Shown one piece after another: positions 22,819-35,776 of a stretch of 64,000 nt of DNA. The stretch comes from Dendrolimus kikuchii (Eukaryota > Arthropoda > Insecta > Lepidoptera > Lasiocampidae), in assembly GCA_019925095.2 (NCBI GenBank), contig CM034415.1, positions 4,745,001-4,809,000 of the forward strand. The letters run 5' to 3'. The position numbers were made by a program, and so were the translations under genes. Numbering within the stretch: the first letter of the stretch is position 1; each line of letters starts with the position of its first letter. Under the pieces are notes generated by a model that did not search any database, was not told the origin of the DNA, and saw only the letters and a list, made by a program, of their open reading frames with translations.

Positions 22819-25800
22819 TTAAAAATCGTTCCCGCTATCTGAAGATACCTCCCCATCTCCTATAAAAACCTCTTCCGCCGCCATATTAGGCAACCTCGCG
22901 TTGTTATTAATCTGTAATATTGATGCCATAGACAATCCAGTACCGAAGCTATACTCTATGGGCTTCATACTTTCATCTACATCTACGCCTCGATTATTCA
23001 AATTATACGCTTGACGGCTCGGATGATTCTTTTTTCGAATAACCCGATGTTTTCTTACATCATTTAATACATGATAACTTTCATCGCTGTCAGACAACGA
23101 TGTAAATTCCAAATCTCTTTTGGAAAATCTGTATTTTTCATTGTTGTAAACTTCGTTGACGTTTTTGTTGGCGGTACCCGCTTCTACGTCACTCAGACCG
23201 TCAGAGAAGTCACTGAAGCTATCGCGTTTCCTTGCCTCTACTTTACACCACATGATTATTCCTAAATTTCGCTTTGTAACTTCAAAAGTCAACAATTTAC
23301 TTTTAAAATTAAATTTAGTGTTTGCTTCGTATGATACATTATTATTAAAGTCACATTTATTTTTATATTTATTGATTTTTAATTCGATTTTCTTTAATTT
23401 TTTACTTATACTACACTTTTTTTTGCTAATGTTATAGTTTTTAAAAAGTCTCTGTTTCAAAGGAGATCTTTTAAGCTTGGTAATATAACCTCTTTTATCG
23501 ACAAATTCTTCTAATTTAATTTGCCTCTCGAACTCTGGTACACATTTCAACTCCGGCATAGTTTTAATCAATGCTTGTCTCTCTCTTTCTCGCATTACAT
23601 CTTCCCTTTTACCCAATTTCCTCTTCAATTCACATAAAACCATCTTCGTATTCTCTTTTTCTTTTTTACCAGGTGCTGTTGTTACATCTACTGGTTGTAC
23701 AACCTCGATATCATCATCTGTTTTCACTAAATAAAAAACCTCATCCTTTGTCTCTGGTTCACGGTCTACTATTTTCAAAAGCGACACTTGCTCTGCAACT
23801 GTCAAACCACCATCTTCGTCGCTGTCGTGTTTGATGCTAACTGTCACTTTATTGTTTATCTTTTTCAATCTTAATTGCGCTTTTTGTACACTACTAAGGC
23901 AGTTAGTTAAATTTTCAACTAAATCATCTAAATCTTTGTACAATATGTTAACATCTATCTCTTCTTTGTTTAAAGCACATGAATCTAGAAACATATCGAG
24001 ACCAGTGCATTTATTCAAAGCTAACTTCATTTCCAAACATGCTTTTGCTACACTCGTATGAACTTCAGAGTATACCCAGCTATCATTGACAGCATTGCCC
24101 AACTTTTTGGAGTTCTCCCCACTTTTATTACCAGAATTTTTCAACAACCTATACATTCGTTCCAAAGCTTCGAAGTTCTCCCTAAAAATGTCATTAAGAT
24201 GGCATATTAAGACATTGTGCAGCCAAAATATTCTTTCGTTATAATTTTTGTATAGCTTCTGTGCATGAATGGAAGGTATAAAGTGGGCCATAGCTATATG
24301 TTTTAAAAGTGTTGATTGCACTACCAAGAAGGCGTGATGAATTTTCTGTAAAGAAGAGCATCAGTCAATGAACAGATAAACACGGACATTCTAATTTAAT
24401 GTCACAACTAATATGAGATACAAGACAATAAAATGTGAAAGTAACTTCAGACCGTTTTTCCCACAATTTAAGTCTGTATCTAATAAAAGATCTCACGTAG
24501 CCTTGATAAGCCATAGAAGCAGTTTTAACATCTGTTATGTTACGAGATTTTCCATGATGCATATACAAATCTATATTTTTTTTAACAAGATCGTCTATAT
24601 GTATCTGTCATGAACAAACATTGCCAAGAGTAATTCCAAGATACAAAACATTAATATTTTCAAGTGACTAACAACCGTCATCAGATATTTTTTGATTTTC
24701 TATTGTAAAATTGCACAAAACTTGTTTTCGATATATTTATAAAAACGGTTATTGTTAGCAAGCCCCTCAATGCACATACCTGCGACAACGTTTCGTTCTT
24801 TAACATGAACATGTTCATTATTTTTTTGTAACTAATATTGACATATTATCAGTGAAAGTGGGCAATAGTGGTGTATACTAACTGCAAAGCATTTATGTAT
24901 ATAATGAATAATAGTGGACTTAACACACAGCCTTGTGGTATACCTTATTTGTTTAATTTGCCCAAGGATATAAAACTATTGACTTTTTATAATTTGTTGA
25001 TTTTGCTTATTTCAATGCACTGTTGTCCATTTATCCAGGTAGGTTGTAGCATCTTTGGTATTGCAAATGTCTATAGACGACGGTAGCCCCTTTCCATCAG
25101 GTGGGCGGTCAGCCTATTTGCTGTACTCCATTATCAAAATAAATTCCTCTACCAAGGTATTACTTACCATGAGTCCATCGGAATTATCCCTCTCCATGAC
25201 CTCCCAGCACACGTCCGCTCTTAGCCACGGCGCGTTCCCTAATAACGCGGAGGAGGCACGAGACATGAGCACGCAGAGCTCACTCTGCTGCCGACAGAGC
25301 AACGTGTGTGTCGACTCAATTACCGATGACAGCGAACCACTGTTAAATTTTTTAGAAGAAAAAATATTTATGGATACGAAAAGAGAGCTTTTGGCAAGAC
25401 AACATATTAAAAAACAAATTAAATTAAAATAACGTACATCACTTTGATTATAATTCACTGACATTGACTACTGATAAGATATACTGTGATATTTAATTAC
25501 CTGGACTAAATTATGTTGCAAACTTGGAGCATAGTATTGTAATATGGCTCCTAATAAATGAGTTGTGTGAGTTGAATCAACTACTCACAAAATACACTTA
25601 TGAATGGGCTATATGTACTACAATACTATGCTCTAAGTTTGTAATATACAAAAAAAAAGTGAAATGCAGGTGTCATTTTAGTCCAGGTAATTAAAAATCA
25701 CAGTATAGAATATTGTCACAGGGAACAAAATAGTTCATGTTCTGGATATTATGGCCAGGCAATACCCACATTTGTGCATGGAGTGCGGCATACTCTTTCA

Positions 25801-27616
25801 GGCATGCGGCGCTTCTGCGTGCAAGAGCGAGATAGTCGCGCATTGTCACAAGCAGGTTAGACAGAGAGCCTTTACAACGGGCGCGGTGGGATGCACGCAA
25901 TGCCACGGGCAGGGATATGTACGTGGCCAGGTTGATAAGCGATGTTCGGTTGAAGCTGAAATAATAAAATAACGACGAAAATATAGTATTACAATATGGA
26001 AAATCAAAAATTTCAGCCTTTCTATTCGATAAACCATAATAATTTTATAGCACTATTGAGTTAAATTAAAGTTCATTACCTCAAAAAATATTGATCTAAG
26101 CAATTAGGTCTATGAGACTTTTTTTGTAGGAAATTAAATTCTCAACAAATTTTACAATTATTTTTTTTTGTAAAGTCCATTGCTTCTGAGGTAACAGCAA
26201 AAATAATGGAATTTTAGGTGAAAATCAACTTCAATCACGTGTACCAACTCACCAGTATAAGTTACAATGGACACTATTGTAGACTGTTTAATTCTGAGTA
26301 AATCGCGACCAAGCTTGATGATAACTTAAAATGCGGCTGAGTTATAAAAAATTTAAAAATAACAATCTTGATTTACGTATATTTTATATGGAAAATCTTT
26401 TCACGCCCAGGGAAAGTACTTAAAATTAATATACTATATTAGCTGTAACTTTCAGGGTTTTTATTCCTCACATATACGAACAACGTTTGACATTCAAAAC
26501 CAAAAAAATGAAAAAATAAATTTCACTTTTAAATTTAATTTGATTTCTGAACGACTTTTAAATTTAATTGATTTCTAAACGACGGGACGAACATCAAATG
26601 TTTGCCAGGTAGGAATAGTTTCTAAGGGAAAGCGAAATTGTCGTTTTTACTAGATTCCAAGCATTTTTTTCATATTTACTCACCTTTTAACGCTTCCCTG
26701 GACTTCCACAAATAATTCGAAACCAAAATTAGCCAAATCAGTCCTGCCTTTTTCGGGTTTTAGCGACACTAAGAAATATATATATATAAACTACGATATG
26801 CCCGCGGCATCGTCCACGCGTGATTTGAAATTCCCGCTGGTTTCGTAGGACACACTTTGTGTCCTGGGAATCGCGCAGTATTTAAAAACGAATGTAAGCC
26901 ATTCGTAAGACAAAGCTGCCGGAATAAGCTAATTTTTATGCACCAGATCAACTACAAACCGGTCCCGGGAAAATTCCCGCGGGATTCACGTGATAAAGAG
27001 TAGCGTAGGTTTTAAGTCTAAGAATTAGCTGTCGATCAGCGAAGAAATATCGCAATCGGCCTAGTAGTTTTTACGTGATTACCGAACAAATCTATTTTTT
27101 TTATCATGTTCTTCATAATTTAGAATATAGTGTATTTCAGTTGTTTTTTTTAAATAGCTTCAATGTGCAGGCACGGCATGTTTAGAATGCTATAATATTA
27201 TAGATATCAACATAATAAAAATATGTCTTAAAATTACTCTCATCTATTTACAAACTTGACCAAGAATGTATTAAAGCCTCTCCGTCCCATTTTTGCATTT
27301 ATTAAAAAGTCCATGATGTGGTAAGTACAGAACTGAGAGATTAAAGTATTGCTCTCTTGTTCAGCCATGCCATCTCTTTCACACTAGAGAATGCCATGAA
27401 TACTTACCTCCTCGGTGGAAAGAGACAAACGCAAGCCCCAATGGCCGCTGCCGAGGTCAAGGCCTCTCCCCTCGTCAGCCACCCACCCTTGGTTCCACCC
27501 GCAGTTCTCCACACCTCCTCGGGGGACGAAGCCTCCTGTTCAACCTCGACACTGTCCTCGCGGAAGAGCAAACCACTCTCGAGGATCGATATTATGTGAT
27601 GGTGGTTGTATATCAC
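22819..27616 (-). CDS. Vezatin (N-terminus not included)
   Basis: Four exons join in phase: 27408-27616, 25770-25955, 25168-25339 and 22819-24345 (about 697 residues). Order of features: SILESGLLFREDSVEVE, then a two-helix membrane hairpin (SAAAIGACVCLF and LINLATYISLPVAL) split across the first intron. Next come amphipathic helices (LSNLLVTMRDYLALARRS; AFLVVQSTLLKHIAM), a Phe/Tyr-Leu-Val and LCELKRKLG segment near the middle, and a C-terminal FGTGLSMAS ... EVFIGDGE tail. This order matches vezatin, an integral membrane protein of adherens junctions that links myosin VIIA to the cadherin-catenin complex. Length suits the family. The first exon or exons are not placed; a candidate lies at 29599-29679. 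A retroposon ends at about 25140 and a MITE occupies 25482-25705, both in introns close to exons. Confidence 0.75.
25037..25140 (+). repeat. 3' end of the ~300-bp retroposon in a vezatin intron
   Basis: GTAGCATCTTTGGTATTGC, GTCTATAGACGACGGTAGC, CCATCAGGTGGGCGGTCAGC and TTGCTGTACTCC match the 3' third of the dispersed retroposon. The tail ends about 28 bp from the donor of the vezatin exon at 25168-25339 and is antisense to the gene. Confidence 0.6.
25482..25705. mobile_element. MITE with ~29-bp terminal inverted repeats and TA duplication
   Basis: The left end TACTGTGATATTTAATTACC is mirrored at the right end (25677-25705) with a single mismatch over about 29 bases. The element is flanked by TA on both sides (25480-25481 and 25706-25707). 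A second inverted segment inside (AGCATAGTATTGTA) extends the stem. The 224-bp length, the TA target and the lack of coding capacity fit a Tc1/mariner-type MITE. It lies in the vezatin intron between exons 25770-25955 and 25168-25339. Confidence 0.75.
26795..27100 (+). repeat. Dispersed repeat, 'ATGCCCGCGGCATCGTCCACGCG' family
   Basis: The blocks ATATGCCCGCGGCATCGTCC, CCGGTCCCGGGAAAATTCCCG, GTCGATCAGCGAAGAAAT and TAGTAGTTTTTACGTGATT match the copies near 15565 and 28570. It lies in the intron after the first placed vezatin exon. Confidence 0.55.
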
Positions 27617-27797
27617 CTGAGAATGGATAGGCGACATATTTTGAAACCAGACTAAAAAAATTATCCTATATGGTAGACACCGTATTCGATAGATAGAAAG
27701 AGAAATACTTTATTCAGGACAAAAACACAAAGAAATAATTAATAGTAAGACAATAGAAACATAATGTAGGCGACGCACACATACAATACATTATATA

Positions 27798-28125
27798 TGT
27801 TGCGGACAGAGAGCACCCCCCTGACCCGCCCGCCGGAGCACATCTACACTCCGCGCCCCGCATACCGCCGACGCCCATAGCTGGCGCGATTAGCAATTAG
27901 GCGTCGGACGGAATGCGGGATATAGGAGGCTGAAAAAGCCTGAAGGATATACTACATCAAGAACAACTATGAATTCAGCCACTCAGCCATTCATATATTG
28001 TACTCAACTCTCTTGCATACTTTGTTCTACTCTTTAAAAGTACATTTATAACTTAATAATAATCATACAGTCCATTATTACGTCGAATTTTCATTTACAA
28101 ACCCGAGGTGCAACTGCCACCAATA
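27798..28125 (+). mobile_element. Solo LTR, copy 1
   Basis: A 328-bp block starting TGTTGCGGACAGAGAGCACC and ending CTGCCACCAATA, flanked by a perfect 5-bp duplication ATATA (27793-27797 and 28126-28130). The same block, about 317 bp, occurs at 52771-53087 with its own 5-bp duplication. Two independent insertions with matching ends and 5-bp duplications identify it as a retroviral-type LTR left after LTR-LTR recombination. The TGTTGCGG start is suggestive of BEL/Pao elements, but no coding region is present to confirm this. Strand is arbitrary. Confidence 0.75.
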
Positions 28126-28569
28126 ATATATTTTACTTATATGTATTTTATTAACATTAATAAAACTATGATGTTACTTTTTAAGCGCGGCTTATTATGT
28201 GTCCCTAGTCGCGCTATTTACGGCGAAATATTTGTTATTATGTAATTAAAATAAGGGCAACACGACGGGGTGTGCCACACAGGTGCTATTGGCTCAATTT
28301 GAAACTCAGTGTCACGCGAGTCCCCGTTCGAAGCAAGCGCAGCCGCCGTAATTCATTTTCCAACGCCGTGTACACACCCCTGAAGCCTGGCAGCCATATT
28401 TTTTCGGTGTTTTATTTAAATACTACCAGCATCCCCTACACATAACAAGTATCAATTTGGACCCAGTCTAAGCATAATGCTATATAATAAGGGACCGACC
28501 TTCTTCCGCCTGGGACCAGAAAATGTAGTCATGGTGGACAATACAACACACATACTAATAATATACAAT

Positions 28570-28880
28570 ACTAGGATATGCCCGCTACTTCGTCCATGCT
28601 CTACTTGGAATTCCTGGGACACAAAGTACTACAGCATTTAAAAAAGAATGTAAACTATTGTGTTAGTGAAAACTGTGCCGGACGGAATAGACTAATTTTT
28701 CTGCACCCAAACAATTAAAAACCCCTTCTGGGAAAACACTCACGGGATTCACAGGATAAAAAGTAGCACAGATTTTAAGAATTTGCTGTCGATCAGCGTA
28801 AACCGCATAGAAATTGGCCCAGTGGTTCTTACGTGAATCCCGTACAAAAAGACAAACCAACAAACAGACAAGAAATCTAA
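28570..28880 (+). repeat. Dispersed repeat copy
   Basis: This copy begins CTAGGATATGCCCGCTACTTCGTCC. It shares TTCCTGGGACACAAAGTAC, GCTGTCGATCAGCGTAAACC and the end GACAAGAAATCTAAAAAAA with copies near 26795 and 15565. Confidence 0.55.
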
Positions 28881-31800
28881 AAAAATACATTGTGTTTTCC
28901 ATTGTTTATATAGTCTATTACAGTTGTTTTTTATTTAATAGCTTCAATGTACAGACACGGCATGTTTATAGATTATTAGCTATGCCCGCAACATTATCTG
29001 TGTGGAATTTATTTTCAAAATCCCCTGATTTTGAAACATTCTTTATTGGTGCTCCACTCCTATTGGTCTTAGCGTTATGCTATATAACCTATAGCCTTCC
29101 TCGATAAATGGGCTATCTAACACTGAAAGAATTTTTCAAATCAAACCAGAGTAGTTCCTGAGATTAGCATGTTCAATCAAACAAACAAACTCTTCAGCTT
29201 TATATATTAGTATAAGATATATACAATACAATGTTTGTTTATATTTAATATAAATTATTAGATTATATAAATTATATTAGCAATCTATAAACATATTATC
29301 CCGCAGCTAGGCCTATGGCCCACTGCTGTGCTCCGGCCTACCATATTTATAGGGGAATGAACAGCATATCCACACTCGTGTCAGAATTGGTGGGTGTAAC
29401 ACATTGGTTACCTCAATATGCAGGTCTCTTCAGTGTTTTTCCTACACTGTCAGTACATGGTAATTATAACAATATGTACTCTTGGCTACAAGATTGCCTA
29501 AGTGGTGCATTCTTCTGGTCAGGACTCGAACTCACGTTATTTAAATGCCAATATGTTAACCACTAAGCGACAACACTGTATACTTGCAAAAAACTTACCA
29601 TATTGGGCCTGAATTTTGTGAGGAGCCATCTTTTTGATAAAATTGGGGGTGCAAAGTCCTGCTTCATGAATAAAGCCATCTGAAAAATTTAAAATAGATA
29701 GATATAGATGTATATATCTCCATACATAAACAGACAAAGAATACCAATTCCTGCGGCCTGTTGTAAGTCTATGGTATGCCACCATAACAAGCTTGAGTGG
29801 TGTTTTGGCATTAGTGGCCAGGTTCCATTCTCCCTTTAGAGCATGACAGCACATTGGTAGCACCACTAGCACCACACCACAACACTATTTTTAATTCAAA
29901 TTTATTAAAATTTATTTTCTATTTTTTAGTTGGATTTTCTATAAAAGCATATTTTTTTGAAACTTATTTATGTTTTTGTTGAATTTTCTATAACAGTGTA
30001 TTTTTTAAACTATTATTTTTTAGTGATTATTTAGTGATTTAATTCCCTTCTCCATGGAAACTTTGAAAAAAGAATTAAATACACTCTTATGATAAAATGG
30101 AATGTTATGTAAAAATAAGGTTTTTTTAAAAAGGTTTTTAAATACAAGGTTTTGAGATCCTGCATATCATGTAGCAGCAGAGTGCTAGCCAAGACAAGTA
30201 AAATGAGCCCAAACACGACGGGTCTATCTTGTTTAGTATAGGAGTTCCTATGGCCACCTTCCGACTCCATCATCAGATCAGCTCCATGGTACCATATTAT
30301 TGCATTGTCACGCGATATACACATACGTGCTAAATTTCAGCTCAATCGGAAACTGGGAAGTCAATCAAATTTAACTTGAACGTTTCTGTTACATACTAAC
30401 ATACATATATATATATGAATGTAATAAAAAGCGTATAACAAATGTTTGATACTAAATAAAATTAATAAATAATGGTTACCAGTTAGGTCTGACACTTTGG
30501 TCTAAAGCTAACTTATGCTAAATCACTGTTCTAGTTACTGATCGCGACCTTTCACCACCCATCACAATAATATTAGTGATGGTAAGTATACTATCCCCAT
30601 ACCCACTCCACCCAGCCACTACTTAAAATTCGTGTATTGGATATGGGAGTAGGAGCCTTCATTTCCATTACAAATAACGCAATAAACCATCGCTATATCT
30701 GCATGGAAGGGTTAGTAACATCTAAATTATACTCAGATGTAGCAGTAACATCACAAATTAAACTGTAGCAAAGGTATGGGCCTGATACCTTTGGTAATAT
30801 GAAGTCAGTGCCACCTCACACAAATTTGCTGAAAGGAAACTTGCTTCTTAGATCTGCATGATGCTTTTCCTATAGGTCACGGCTAGATTTCGTATGATAT
30901 TATGTTATAAATCTTTATTTAACACCAATTTCGCCGGCAATCAGATGACAAGATATTTTGAATAAATAAACTTCCGATTATTCTGAAAAGCCTATTTGTT
31001 ACTTTATCAAGGCTCGTATAAATTGTCACTTAACATTGCTTAAAATAATATAATATTTTTCATTTGAAATACATAATTTCTAAACAACGAACATTTCTTT
31101 TGCAAATAAACTTAACAATTGGCATTTGGCAAAATATTTTATATCTACTTTAATATTAAATTGTCTTTGTTCTAATAATGTCAGTGTCATTTATGAAACA
31201 AAAATGACATTTACAGCTAAATAATTGGAGAAATATGGCACCACAAGAATTGCTTTGTTTGACATCAAAGACCGTGTCGTTTTTTCCTATCATATTTTTG
31301 CTTGAACATTATTGTAAAATTGCTAGCTAGGTACACATACCGCACAAAGGCATATTTCAAGACGAATAGTAGTTTCGTCTGATTTCTAATACATAGAAAA
31401 TGACTAGCATACAACACCAAGCCTACTTACGCTCGGTGTAATGTGAACGGTTCGTGGTAGCATACATGATATTAGCAGACCCCGTACTTAGACAACAGAT
31501 GGAGTAAATTAACGTAAATTAAACAAACTTTGGAATGTTATAATTTTATTACAACCACCAACATAATAAAAATATATCAAACAACAACATACAAAATAGA
31601 AGAATACTACATGGAAATAACAATAACATTTAAACTTTCCAAACCCCACATGATTAAATGGCGCGCCACAAGTCAGTTCTCTTGCTTATTGGAGTTTTAT
31701 TTTTTAAACACATTTTTCTTAAATCAGTAAAGGACATTGTCTAGAAGGCCTAAAGCGGTCGACATTGGAGAAACTGATACTTGTCTAGATATAGTGGTAG

Positions 31801-32618
31801 TTGTAAGGCACAGCATAAATTCTACTTAATGTCAACAGTTGTCATGTTTATCATACGAATACGACATCTTTAGGCCCCCAGTTTATTAGGAGAGTTGAGT
31901 TTTATATATAACTAGCTTCTGCCCGCGACTTCGTCCGCGTGGAATAGTTACTTTGGGCTAACGCTAGCTTTAACCAGCTACATTGTTTACGTAGAAGGTG
32001 AAAATATTTTTAATCTTAATTAGTATAGATCATTATTCCTTCAATTAAAATTGCGTGCGGTAATTAAAGCGGGAAAGTAAATTAAAGTTTTTTTAACTAT
32101 CCCACGGGAACTCTTTAATTTTTCGGGATCTACAGTATCCTATGTTGACCAGGGATATAATAAATGAAATTTTGTATGGGGGTATCATACTAAATTTCAT
32201 TTAAATCGGTCCAGTCGTTTCGGAGATTAGCCCGTACAAATAGAGAAAAAAATTTGAAAAAAAAACCATCAATTAGTTCTATCTCACTTCTTACATCTCC
32301 CTGACTCGGGTTTTAGCATTTTTTTTTCATAGTACAGAAATTCGACCTCTACAGTTATATTATATGTATATAGATCGCTTTTAGCGATAAGGCCGCCTTT
32401 TGTTTTAGCAAGTAACTATTGTTTTGTGCATTTTTTTGTAATTTTTGTTTTGGTGAACAATAAAGTCTATGTCTATAGATTACATGACCCAATTATGATT
32501 GTTTCAAATATAAAAATAATTATCAAATACAGTAAAAACTTTAAAAGATATAATTAAATATTTAAAATAGACTAACTTATGAATAAATTACAATAATGTA
32601 AATCACAAACAATATATA
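28881..32618. other. Intergenic stretch with repeat fragments
   Basis: No confirmed gene apart from the candidate exon at 29599-29679. Repeat pieces: 29748-29870 (middle of the ~300-bp retroposon), 31915-32260 (ACTAGCTTCTGCCCGCGACT, another 'CTAGC...CCCGCGACTTCGTCCGCG' repeat), and 32360-32480 (a GATAAGGCCGCC-containing LINE-like 3' tail ending GAACAATAAAGTCTATGTCT, reverse-related to 50510-50630). The remainder is AT-rich and unassigned. Confidence 0.45.
29599..29679 (-). CDS. Candidate upstream exon of the vezatin gene
   Basis: This 81-base open segment is bounded by TTTTTCAG and ATATG|gtaagt, a strong donor. It is in phase 0 and would join the vezatin exon at 27408-27616 without a frame break (ALFMKQDFAPPILSKRW). 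I see no similarity to the known vezatin N-terminus, and repeat pieces lie on both sides. It could be the start of an alternative first coding exon, an exon of another gene or a chance pair of splice sites. Confidence 0.25.
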
Positions 32619-32811
32619 GAGTCCCAGATCGCCGTCATTGAGATTTTTCCCCAAACGCTGGCTACATTTCGCACTGTACGAGGCCTAACAACTCGTTTAA
32701 TGGAGATCTCACGTAACTAAAGGGCTGGCCTGTATATGGGGCAGCGTTGCCATACAGCGAGGAAATAGGGCCGGCATTTCGGGAACCTCACCTGACGGCG
32801 ATCTGGGACTC
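32619..32811. mobile_element. Short MITE with 19-bp inverted ends
   Basis: GAGTCCCAGATCGCCGTCA at 32619-32637 is exactly mirrored at 32793-32811. The ~193-bp interior is non-coding. A diverged half of the same element (GAGGTCCTAAATCGCTGTCA ... CATTTCCTCG) is seen at about 38228-38330. Confidence 0.65.
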
Positions 32812-33110
32812 ATATTTTGTATGTATTCTTTATGAGTTAGTATATTTTTAATACAGGAAAATATTTAAATCCTTGATTAAGAGAAATCTTAATTTTACTA
32901 AAGCAATAATTTGGTTATCCTCAATCATCATCGATGGTTCGTATCTTGACTAAGGTTTTTATTGGCCAACATCTTTAGTTCAATATTCAATAATTGCAAA
33001 TATTGTGGCCTGTTGAACTCACTCATGTACTGTAACCTCCAGAAATAAACTATACACGATTTATATATCGATACATATAATGCCGTCACCTTGACCACAA
33101 CAAGCATACC

Positions 33111-33389
33111 TTGTACAAACAAAATAGATTAAATCTATATAAGTACACAGCGCCATCTCATTTTGAACGTTGTAACTTTTTGAACAGAGACCCAACTAGA
33201 CTAATAATTCCTATGCGTAGGACTGCATTAAGTCACAAAAATATACTAATAATAACCATAAAAGTATATAATCGAATACCTGCGTCAATAAGAGAATTGC
33301 CTCTCAAACAATTTAAAAGAAAATTATTCTCATGGCTGGTTGACAAATGTTTTTATCGGGTATCAGAATTATTTAGTGACATCAAATAA
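33111..33389 (+). mobile_element. LINE ORF2 C-terminal fragment
   Basis: The frame reads MRRTALSHKNIL ... IKVYNRIPASIRELPLKQ and FKRKLFSWLVDKCFYRVSEL. This (K.YN.LP..IR.L....FK.KL...L..K.FY...E) is the standard C-terminal tail of CR1/jockey-type reverse transcriptase ORFs. No RT core remains. A related tail is at 47616-47912. Confidence 0.6.
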
Positions 33390-33545
33390 CATTTATTTAT
33401 TTTATTATTATTATTATTTACATATATATTTTATTTCCAAACTTTTTTACATTTTTCTTATAAAAAAATACAAATTTATTTATAAAAAAAATATAAAAAG
33501 CTGATCTTCGCCGGCAGTGGGGCCTAGGGTCCAGGCTACCGGTGG

Positions 33546-34580
33546 TTAAGGCTCCAGACACAGGAATCTCCTCACAATACGGGCCGTGTCCAACAGAGCT
33601 GCCTTCTGCATCCGACCCTTCAACCAGATACCAAGCGAGAGCCTTTCAAGGTGGCGATCAAGGCTCTTCGCTATTAGTCCATTCACTGACACCACTATCG
33701 GTACTATGATTGTAGAGTCCAGGTTCCACATAGCGGTAACCTCGTGAGCAAGATCAATATACTTTATTTGTTTATCTTTCTCGGCATTCACGAGGTTACC
33801 ATCATGGGGAATCGCGACATCTACAATTATAGCACGTCTCGCAGACCGATCAACTATCACAATATCAGGCTTGTTAGCAACAATAGTTCTGTCAGTGATA
33901 ATTGATCGGTCCCAGTAGAGCAGATATTGACCATTGTCAAGAACTGGCTCGGGCTTGTATTGGTAATAAGGTACCTCCGACAAGACAAGTCCGTATTTAA
34001 GAGCAAGTTGCTGGTGAATGATCCTGGCTACAAGGTTGTGCCTGTGCAAGTACTCGCTGTTAGCAAGACGAGAACAACCGGAAGTAACATGTCTGAGAGA
34101 CTCACCAGGGCGGTGACACGCCCGTCTACAAAATAGTGGACAAATGTCAAGCGTGCCGTCCTTCAGAATGTACTTCCGGTAGTTGTTCGTTTTGATAACC
34201 TCGTCCATAATTGCACAGACAAACCCTTCGGTTTCCCCAAATAGGTCACCGAAACGTAGCCAGTTCACCGACGCTGGTAGGTCCACATCAGGCCCTGTTA
34301 GAGCCTGATAGAACCTGCCATGCAGCTCCTTGCTCTTCCATACGTCCATACGATCAGAGGCACTCATTACCAACGGTCTCTGCCAGTTCTGTTTTGCTAG
34401 GGATAGCGGGGTGAACCCTTTGTCTACTGACACTACATCGTGATGCATACCCGCAGTCTCGCCGACTTTGAGAAAATATTCTCTGAGATTGTACACCTCA
34501 CGGTTGTGGAGGTCTTTGGTATATGTATATGATGTAATTATTATTATCATTATTTTTTTCCAACGTGCAATCATTGTTCA
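33546..34580 (-). mobile_element. 5'-truncated LINE with restriction-like endonuclease domain
   Basis: A 342-residue open frame. It contains the cysteine-histidine knuckle CPLFCRRACHRP ... LRHVTSGC, then HRHNLVARIIHQQLA and KPDIVIVDRSARRAIIVDVA. The PD...(D)V.. motif and the preceding zinc knuckle are the C-terminal signature of non-LTR retrotransposons with a restriction-like endonuclease (the R2/R4/Dong/CRE-type group), which cut target DNA to prime reverse transcription. The RT domain is absent and the frame simply begins near 34574, as expected for a 5' truncation. The frame is intact to its stop, so the insertion is relatively recent. The clade cannot be fixed by eye. Confidence 0.7.
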
Positions 34581-35051
34581 ATTATTCAATATATTCGACA
34601 ATTCAGTATTACTAATAAAGTGACATTCGTAAAATATATAATTGTATTTAACTTTGACACAAAGGTGCCAAAATTGTGCAGCAAATTGAAATGATTATAC
34701 GTGACTATTGAATAAAATTACACAATGTTTATAAATCATATTAGTTTTTAAGAAAATTTGTATGCCAGTAAATGGCGAAACATGTTCTCGTTATATCATA
34801 AGACCTTGTTATCCATGTTTCATGCAAATAAAGATTTCATTTCATTTAACATATGTTTTAATAAGAAATATTTCTCTGGAAAAATTAAGAGTTCTCTTAA
34901 ACCTGGTCCTAGGATGTAAATATTTTTAATGTATATGTTAATTATTTAAATTGTCTACAAAATAGTGGAAAAATCATAAAGGTCGGTGCAATTTTATATG
35001 AAGCCAATCTCTTCCAACAAACTGAGCAATGTCTTTTCTTTAACAAAAATT

Positions 35052-35735
35052 AAACCGACTTCAAGCTAAAAAGCAAAAAGGCGCAAGAATGGCCACACCA
35101 GGCAGGACTAATATGTTTTCGGTTTGCTCCTGGTAAGGTCCCGCTGCGCCCCTAGTGCTCGATTCCAACACATACATACCTACATGTAAGTATCATAAAA
35201 AATGTCTGTTAAATTAGACAAAACATCGCGCGCATTTTTTTTTGCAGCGCACGAGCGTATTCGTGTTCTAGTTCTTTAAAAAAAAAATTGTCTTCCAAAA
35301 TATTAGACAATTGGTCCACCAACACCAAGGTCCTTGTGCGTTATTTTATCACCCTGAATGAAATAAAGTAGACCTATACATAGCATTGCTCTAGCTAAGG
35401 TACCTATAATATCTAAAAAAAAACCCGCAGTTACAGAAGCTCGCATAGGGCGCATATAACGCTATTCACGGCACTGCATAAAAATACTATAATTTGCAAA
35501 TTTCTTGTTGTTTCTTTATGTTTTACTTTACTGGCTTTAAGATGTGGCAGAATTTTCTATTACATGTTGAAACAGACTTCCAAAATAAATAATTTACTTT
35601 TTGTTTTTTAGTTTGATTTTGTTTTTATTAAAAAAATATATAGTTTTTACTTTTTAGTTGTTTATTGAATAGCGCGTAACAAATATACAAAAAAACCATA
35701 CAGCCGAATTGAGAAGCCTAAACCCCCCCTTTTTA
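35052..35735 (+). repeat. Element bounded by AAACCGACTTCAA / AAAGTCGGT ends
   Basis: The stretch begins TTAAACCGACTTCAAGC and ends AAAGTCGGTAAAAAAAA, giving short inverted ends. A second block at about 53745-54075 has the same end words (GAAGTCGGTGCC and TTTGAAAGTCGGTTAAAA). Such GAAGTCGGTT-ended repeats are common in lepidopteran DNA in my experience, but I cannot assign the class. This copy ends 40 bp from the stop codon of hydrolase gene A and may supply its polyadenylation site. Confidence 0.4.
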
Positions 35736-35776
35736 AAGTCGGTAAAAAAAAATCTAAAATTACCAAGTACTTTTTT

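Noticed and set aside
23071..24061. Plus-strand frames inside 23.0-24.1 kb
   Set aside because: They are shadows of the long vezatin exon on the minus strand.
27404..27630. Plus-strand frames at 27.36-27.63 kb
   Set aside because: They are the complement of a vezatin exon that has proper splice sites and phase on the minus strand.
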